Notes under the pieces: model-generated
The model's database searches: none
Seen by the model: only the letters and a program-made list of their open reading frames with translations
Told to the model about the DNA's origin: nothing
NCBI GenBank assembly: GCA_035535195.1
Contig: DATLQK010000040.1
Span: forward strand, 1 to 64,000
Length of the DNA: 64,000 nucleotides
Direction of reading: 5' to 3'
From: JACDAN01 sp035535195
GTDB taxonomy: Bacteria; Actinomycetota; Thermoleophilia; Gaiellales; Gaiellaceae
Shown here: piece after piece, positions 59,714 through 64,000 of the stretch
Position numbering within the stretch: position 1 is the first letter of the stretch
Layout: every line of letters starts with the position of its first letter
Made by a program: the position numbers and the translations under genes

Positions 59714-60818
59714 ATGGCCGAGGCCACACAGACCGTCGAGGAGCGCCTGAGGGAAATCGGGGCCCAGCTCGCCTGGGTCCGTGATTACCTTTGACCCGGA
59801 CGTCCTGAGGGCCCGCGCCGACGAGCTGGAGTCGGCAATGGGCGAGCCTGGCTTCTGGGACGACCAGGCACGGGCCGCCGAGATCTCAGCCGAGCACTCG
59901 CGGGCGACACGCAAGCTCGAGCGCTACAGCACGCTGACGCGCGATTACGAGGAGGCGCAGGAGCTCCTCGCGCTCGACGGCGACCTGGCCGACGAACTCG
60001 ATGAGCACCTCCGGCCGCTCGAGGACGAGCTGGGGCGCCTGCGCGAGGACGCCCTGTTTTCCGGCGAGTACGACGCCGGTGACGCGCTCGTGACGATCCA
60101 CGCCGGGGAGGGCGGGACGGACGCGCAGGACTGGGCGGAGATGCTCGTCCGCATGTACCTCCGGTGGGCCGAGCGTCGCGGCTTCCGCGCCGAGCTCGTC
60201 GAGGCGAGCCCGGGAGAGGAGGCGGGCCTGAAGTCCGCTGCGCTGACGATCGCCGGCGAGAACGCCTACGGCACGCTGAAGGCGGAGCGAGGCGTCCACC
60301 GGCTCGTCCGCCTGTCGGCCTTCGACTCGGCGCACCGGCGGCAGACGTCCTTTGCCCAGGTGATCGTCGCGCCCCTCGTCGGCGAGGAGGCTGAGGTTGA
60401 GATCGCGGACGAGGACATCCGCGTCGACACGTACCGCGCGAGCGGCGCCGGCGGGCAGCACGTGAACAAGACGGACTCCGCGGTCCGGATCACGCACCTC
60501 CCGACGGGCATCGTCGTCCAGTGCCAGAACGAGCGCTCGCAGTCGTCGAACAAGCAGACGGCGCTGCGGATGCTGCGCTCCCGGCTGGCCGAGGTGGCCG
60601 TGGAGCAGCGCGAGGCCGAGCTGGCGCGCGAGCGGGGCGAGGCGCAGAACACGGGCTTCGGCAGCCAGATCCGCAGCTACGTGCTCCACCCGTACCAGAT
60701 GGTGAAGGATCACCGGACCGAGTTCGAGACAGGAAACACGGAGGCCGTCCTGGACGGGGACCTCGACGGCTTCATCCAGGCCTACCTGCTGGCGAAAGCC
60801 GCTGGAACTGTGGCCTAA
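59714..60818 (+). CDS. prfB: peptide chain release factor 2, with programmed +1 frameshift
   Basis: The gene is read in two frames: 59714-59791, then 59793-60818, giving 367 residues. After 26 codons (M-A-E-A-T ... V-R-D-Y-L) the first frame meets CTT-TGA-C at 59789-59795. Slipping +1 over the T joins D-P-D-V-L-R-A-R, the expected RF2 continuation. Low RF2 levels favour slippage, so the protein controls its own synthesis. G-G-Q is in G-A-G-G-Q-H-V-N-K-T near residue 246. The stop-reading tripeptide is S-A-F instead of the common S-P-F. ftsE-ftsX follow. Confidence 0.93.
59789..59795 (+). promoter_or_regulatory. programmed +1 frameshift site in prfB
   Basis: CTTTGAC, the classic RF2 slip site (CUU UGA C). 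No strong Shine-Dalgarno-like stimulator is present at the usual 3-nt spacing upstream. Confidence 0.9.
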
Positions 60819-60843
60819 GCGGGGATCTAGCAGGTCTTTTCGC

Positions 60844-60849
60844 TACACT
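60844..60849 (+). promoter_or_regulatory. -10 box for ftsEX
   Basis: TACACT; gives a leader of about 41 nt before ATG 60897, including AGGAAG at 60868-60873. Confidence 0.35.
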
Positions 60850-60896
60850 CGACCGTCGTTCAGCACCAGGAAGCGCGCCGCGATAGCGCCTGTGCG

Positions 60897-61682
60897 ATGA
60901 CCGCAGTGCAAGAGCCCACACTCGTCACTGACCCGCCCGGGAACCTGCTCGAGGAAGACCACTCGCCGAGCGCGGCCGAGGCTGCCGCCGCACGGGCGAT
61001 GATCGTCTTCGAGAACGTCCGCAAGATCTACGACCCGAACGTCGTCGCGCTCGAGGACGCCTCGTTTGTGATCGAGAAGGGCGAGTTCGTCTTCCTCGTC
61101 GGCCCCTCGGGCTCGGGGAAGTCGACGATGGTGCGACTGCTGCTGAAGGAGCTCGAGCCGACGACAGGGCGGATCATCGTCGGCGGCCGTGACCTCGGCC
61201 GGCTGCGCCGCTCGAAGGTGCCGATGCTGCGCCGGAACATCGGTTGTGTCTTCCAGGACTTCAAGCTGCTGCCGAACCGGACGACGTCCGAGAACGTCGC
61301 CTATGCGCTCAAGGTGCAGGGCGAGAGCCGCAACGCGATCAGGCGCAAGGTGCCCGAGGTGCTGAACATGGTCGGGCTCAGCCACAAGACGAACTCGTAT
61401 CCGGATGAGCTCTCCGGCGGTGAGCAGCAGCGCGTCTCGATCGCGCGCGCGTTCGTCAACCACCCGCCGCTCCTCGTCTGCGACGAGCCGACCGGGAACC
61501 TCGACCCTGACACCTCGGTCGGAATCATGCAGCTCCTCTACCGGATCAACCGCTCCGGCACGACGGTCGTGATGGCGACGCACGACCGGGAGATGGTCGA
61601 CAAGATGCGCCGCCGCGTGATCGCGCTGGAGGACGGGCGGATCGCGCGCGACGAGCGTCGTGGGGGCTACACCTCCGAATGA
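60897..61682 (+). CDS. ftsE: cell division ATP-binding protein FtsE
   Basis: A 261-residue ABC ATPase. Walker A G-P-S-G-S-G-K-S is near residue 71, signature L-S-G-G-E-Q-Q-R near 173, and Walker B L-L-V-C-D-E-P-T-G-N-L-D near 196. An N-terminal extension of about 35 residues precedes the usual start (M-I-V-F-E-N-V). With FtsX it controls peptidoglycan hydrolases at the septum. Its stop overlaps the ftsX ATG. The M23 peptidase at 8682 is one conceivable effector, but nothing links them directly. Confidence 0.94.
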   Translation: MTAVQEPTLVTDPPGNLLEEDHSPSAAEAAAARAMIVFENVRKIYDPNVVALEDASFVIEKGEFVFLVGPSGSGKSTMVRLLLKELEPTTGRIIVGGRDLGRLRRSKVPMLRRNIGCVFQDFKLLPNRTTSENVAYALKVQGESRNAIRRKVPEVLNMVGLSHKTNSYPDELSGGEQQRVSIARAFVNHPPLLVCDEPTGNLDPDTSVGIMQLLYRINRSGTTVVMATHDREMVDKMRRRVIALEDGRIARDERRGGYTSE

Positions 61683-62554
61683 GGTTCAAGATGATGCTCT
61701 CGGAGGCGGTGCGCTCGATCGGCGCGAACGTCTCCACAACCGTCGCCGCGACGATGACCGTGCTGATCGGGATGTTCCTGCTCGGCCTCTTCATCGCCTT
61801 TGCGACCTATGCGCGTTCCTGGAGCGACCACGTAAAGGACGAGCTCGTGGTGAAGGTGTTCTTCGACCGCGACGCGACGCCGAAGCAGGTCGATGCGGTC
61901 CGTTTCAAGCTCGACTCGAACTCGCAGGTCAAAGTCTTCCACTTCATCTCCGCGGAAGAGGCGCTGAAAGTCATGAAGGATCAGCGCCCGGACCTCTTCG
62001 GGACGCCGCTGCCGTACAACCCGCTCGGCCCGTCGTACACGGTCGAGCCGGTGAAGGCGGAGTACACCGAGTCGATCGCGAACACCTTGAAGGAGGGCGG
62101 CTACCCGGCCGGCGTCCACAACGTCACCTTCGGCGAGGAGAAGGCGAAACGCATCCTCAAGGTGGCGAACGTGATCAACTCGATCTTCTTGTTAGCGGGT
62201 CTGATCCTGCTCGCCGCCTCCACGATCCTGATCGCGAACACGATCCGGCTCTCGATCTTCTCGCGACGCCGAGAGATCGAGGTGATGAAGCTGGTAGGCG
62301 CCACCAACTGGTTCGTCCGCGGACCGTTCATGCTCGAGGGCCTGATCTGCGGGCTCGGGGGCTCGATCCTCGCGATCTTCCTGCTCTTCCTGAGCAAGGA
62401 GGTCGCGCTGCCGTCGATCATCCCGCGCCTCGACAGCGGGCCGGGCGTCCAGGCGCTCTCGTTCTGGGCGATCGCGCTGATCCTGATGATGGTCGGGCTG
62501 CTGCTCGGCGCAGCCGGCTCCGGCCTCACGCTGCGGCGTTTCCTGAGGGTGTAG
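61679..62554 (+). CDS. ftsX: cell division protein FtsX
   Basis: A 291-residue membrane protein with four helices: one near residues 22-42, then a periplasmic domain (about 50-170) with V-V-K-V-F-F-D-R-D-A-T, then three helices in the C-terminal FtsX/MacB-like domain. The cytoplasmic loop has R-R-R-E-I-E-V-M-K-L-V-G-A-T near residue 198, the FtsX signature contacting FtsE. The next gene begins immediately after its stop codon. Confidence 0.95.
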   Translation: MRFKMMLSEAVRSIGANVSTTVAATMTVLIGMFLLGLFIAFATYARSWSDHVKDELVVKVFFDRDATPKQVDAVRFKLDSNSQVKVFHFISAEEALKVMKDQRPDLFGTPLPYNPLGPSYTVEPVKAEYTESIANTLKEGGYPAGVHNVTFGEEKAKRILKVANVINSIFLLAGLILLAASTILIANTIRLSIFSRRREIEVMKLVGATNWFVRGPFMLEGLICGLGGSILAIFLLFLSKEVALPSIIPRLDSGPGVQALSFWAIALILMMVGLLLGAAGSGLTLRRFLRV

Positions 62555-64000
62555 CTGGCCGACCGGGTCGTCGTCGAGGTCGGCCGCCGTGGTCGCCTCG
62601 TGGTGGGCGAGCCGTTCTTCACTCCCGGCGTCCCGCTCGTCCTCGACAAGCGTGGGATCCGGGAGGTGCGCCCCGGCCAGCTCGCGGTCGTCGCGCCGCG
62701 GCGCGGCCGCGCCCGCATCGAGAAGCCGCTCGGGCGCGCCGATTCGGTCCAGGCCGTGCTCGAGGCGCTGCTCGAGCAGGAGGGGCTGGTCGAGGAATAC
62801 GAGCCGTACGATCCCCCGCCGCCGACGCTCGAGGGCCGGGTCGACCTCCGCGAGCGTCTCTCGTTCACGATCGACCCGGAAACCGCGAAAGACTTCGACG
62901 ACGCGATCTCCATCGAGGAGGAGCGGGACGGGCTGCGCGCCTGGGTGCACATCGCCGACGTGTCGCACTTCGTGCCCGCCGGGGCGACGCTGGACCAGGG
63001 CGCCGCGCGGCGTGCGTTCTCTGCCTACGTCCCGGGCCGCGTCGCGCCGATGCTGCCGCCGCGGCTCGCCGACGACCTCTGCAGCCTCCGGCCGGACGAG
63101 GACCGGCTCTGCGTCACGGTCGAGATCCCGTTCGACCGCAATCTCGACGCCGGCGAACCGTCCTTCTATCGCTCGGTGATCCGCAGCCGCGCGCGTCTGA
63201 CGTACGACCAGGCCGAGCGGATCCTGCAAGGGAGGGAGGAGGCCGACGAGGACGTGAAGGCCGGGCTCCGTCGGGCGGAGCGCCTGGCCGAGGAGCTGCG
63301 ACGACGCCGGTTCGCCCGCGGAGCGCTCCGGATCACCACCCGCGAGATCGCCTTTGCGTTCGACGACGAGGGAGGCATCGACCGCGCCTGGCTCGAGTCT
63401 GAGCCGCATGCCCACCTGCTGGTCGAGGAGCTGATGATCGCCGCCAACGAGGCCGTGGGCGGGCTCCTCGCGGGCCGTCGCAGGGAGTCTCTCTACCGCG
63501 TCCACGAGCGGCCGGACCCCCAGGCGATCGGCCACCTGCTGGCGAAGCTCGCCGACCTCGAGGTGCCGACCCCGCCCGCCGCGGACATGGACAAGCTCAC
63601 GCCTGGCCAGGCCGCAGAGCTCGCCGGCGCGATCAGCGAGCGGGTCAGCGAATACGTCGAGCAGGCGAAGCGCGGAGTGGAGGCGTTTCCGGCGCTCGTG
63701 CTCCGTGCGCTGAAGCAGGCGCGCTACGACCCGAAGAACCTCGGCCACTCGGGGCTGGCGAGCCCCGCCTACTGCCACTTCACCTCGCCGATCCGCCGCT
63801 ACCCCGACCTCGTCGTCCACCGCACGCTCCTACGCGAGCTCGGCGCGAGCGACGAACCGGTGCCCGAGGATCTGGACGACCTGGCGATGCACACGTCGGA
63901 GAAGGAGCGGTTGATCGCGTCCGTCGAGCACCGGGCCGACGACATCTGCCTTGCCTGGCTCCTCGACGAGGTGCTCTACCACGAGGGCTGGGAGACCCGG
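62555..64000 (+). CDS. RNase II/RNase R family exoribonuclease, apparent CTG start (runs off window)
   Basis: 482 residues are visible; the 3' end lies outside. The RNB catalytic aspartates are in D-P-E-T-A-K-D-F-D-D-A near residue 108, and F-T-S-P-I-R-R-Y-P-D-L near residue 410 completes the signature. It degrades RNA 3' to 5'. The N-terminus has only a short strand-rich domain before RNB; an S1 domain, if present, is beyond the edge. The frame is closed upstream by the ftsX TAG (62552-62554), so CTG 62555, directly after it, is the only codon giving R-V-V-V-E-V-G-R-R-G-R. The next standard start, GTG 62600, cuts that strand. Confidence 0.9.
   Translation, partial: MADRVVVEVGRRGRLVVGEPFFTPGVPLVLDKRGIREVRPGQLAVVAPRRGRARIEKPLGRADSVQAVLEALLEQEGLVEEYEPYDPPPPTLEGRVDLRERLSFTIDPETAKDFDDAISIEEERDGLRAWVHIADVSHFVPAGATLDQGAARRAFSAYVPGRVAPMLPPRLADDLCSLRPDEDRLCVTVEIPFDRNLDAGEPSFYRSVIRSRARLTYDQAERILQGREEADEDVKAGLRRAERLAEELRRRRFARGALRITTREIAFAFDDEGGIDRAWLESEPHAHLLVEELMIAANEAVGGLLAGRRRESLYRVHERPDPQAIGHLLAKLADLEVPTPPAADMDKLTPGQAAELAGAISERVSEYVEQAKRGVEAFPALVLRALKQARYDPKNLGHSGLASPAYCHFTSPIRRYPDLVVHRTLLRELGASDEPVPEDLDDLAMHTSEKERLIASVEHRADDICLAWLLDEVLYHEGWETR

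Overview
The window is GC-rich, gene-dense bacterial chromosome with mostly core genes and no mobile element, tRNA, rRNA or CRISPR array that I can see. High GC, long-form Hpf, zinc-binding L31, an AtpZ/AtpI-led ATP synthase operon, LytR-CpsA-Psr and ComF proteins, and the order comF-hpf-secA-prfB-ftsEX point to a high-GC Gram-positive lineage. A deep-branching Actinobacteriota class (Thermoleophilia/Gaiellales-like) is my inference, not proven.

Layout. 1-8681: acyl-CoA and propionyl-CoA metabolism (acyl-CoA dehydrogenase C-terminus, PduO-type cobalamin adenosyltransferase, split methylmalonyl-CoA mutase mcmA1/mcmA2, enoyl-CoA hydratase), interleaved with a TSUP permease, an MFS transporter, two tandem paralogous membrane-anchored proteins and an MBL hydrolase. 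8682-15217: M23 peptidase, then etfB-etfA-ETF:quinone oxidoreductase, which takes electrons from acyl-CoA dehydrogenases to quinone, a PLP dehydratase, rpmE and a DUF1385 protein. 15383-24936: DUF2339 protein, prfA-prmC-tsaC, the remnant of a surface-protein gene, glyA-upp-wecA-like, a 166-bp fold-back element and an alpha/beta hydrolase. 25020-39718: ATP synthase genes, split in two: atpZ/I-B-E-F-H-A-G, then a complete peptide-type ABC transporter and an orphan anti-sigma-like gene, then atpD-atpC. 39715-43107: RibD-like reductase, ankyrin protein, divergent HxlR regulator/SRPBCC pair. 43228-53770: methyl cycle (metH, ahcY) interspersed with envelope-polysaccharide genes (LCP ligase, UDP-sugar dehydrogenase, two nucleotidyltransferases, cupin). 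53822-64000: comF, hpf, secA, prfB with a programmed frameshift, ftsE-ftsX and the start of an RNase R-family gene.

Three gene-expression patterns run through the window. (1) Most operon-leading genes have no Shine-Dalgarno sequence but a TANNNT hexamer 6-12 nt before the start codon, which predicts leaderless or almost leaderless mRNAs. (2) Five genes can only reach their conserved N-terminus from a CTG codon. (3) Translational coupling by ATGA, GTGA or TGATG overlaps is very common inside operons.

The best leads for something undescribed are the 96-nt metH leader, with a mutually exclusive antiterminator/terminator pair and a segment repeated near 41.9 kb; the long fold-back element at 24057-24222; the split ATP synthase operon; and the ETF:quinone oxidoreductase lacking one iron-sulfur cysteine.
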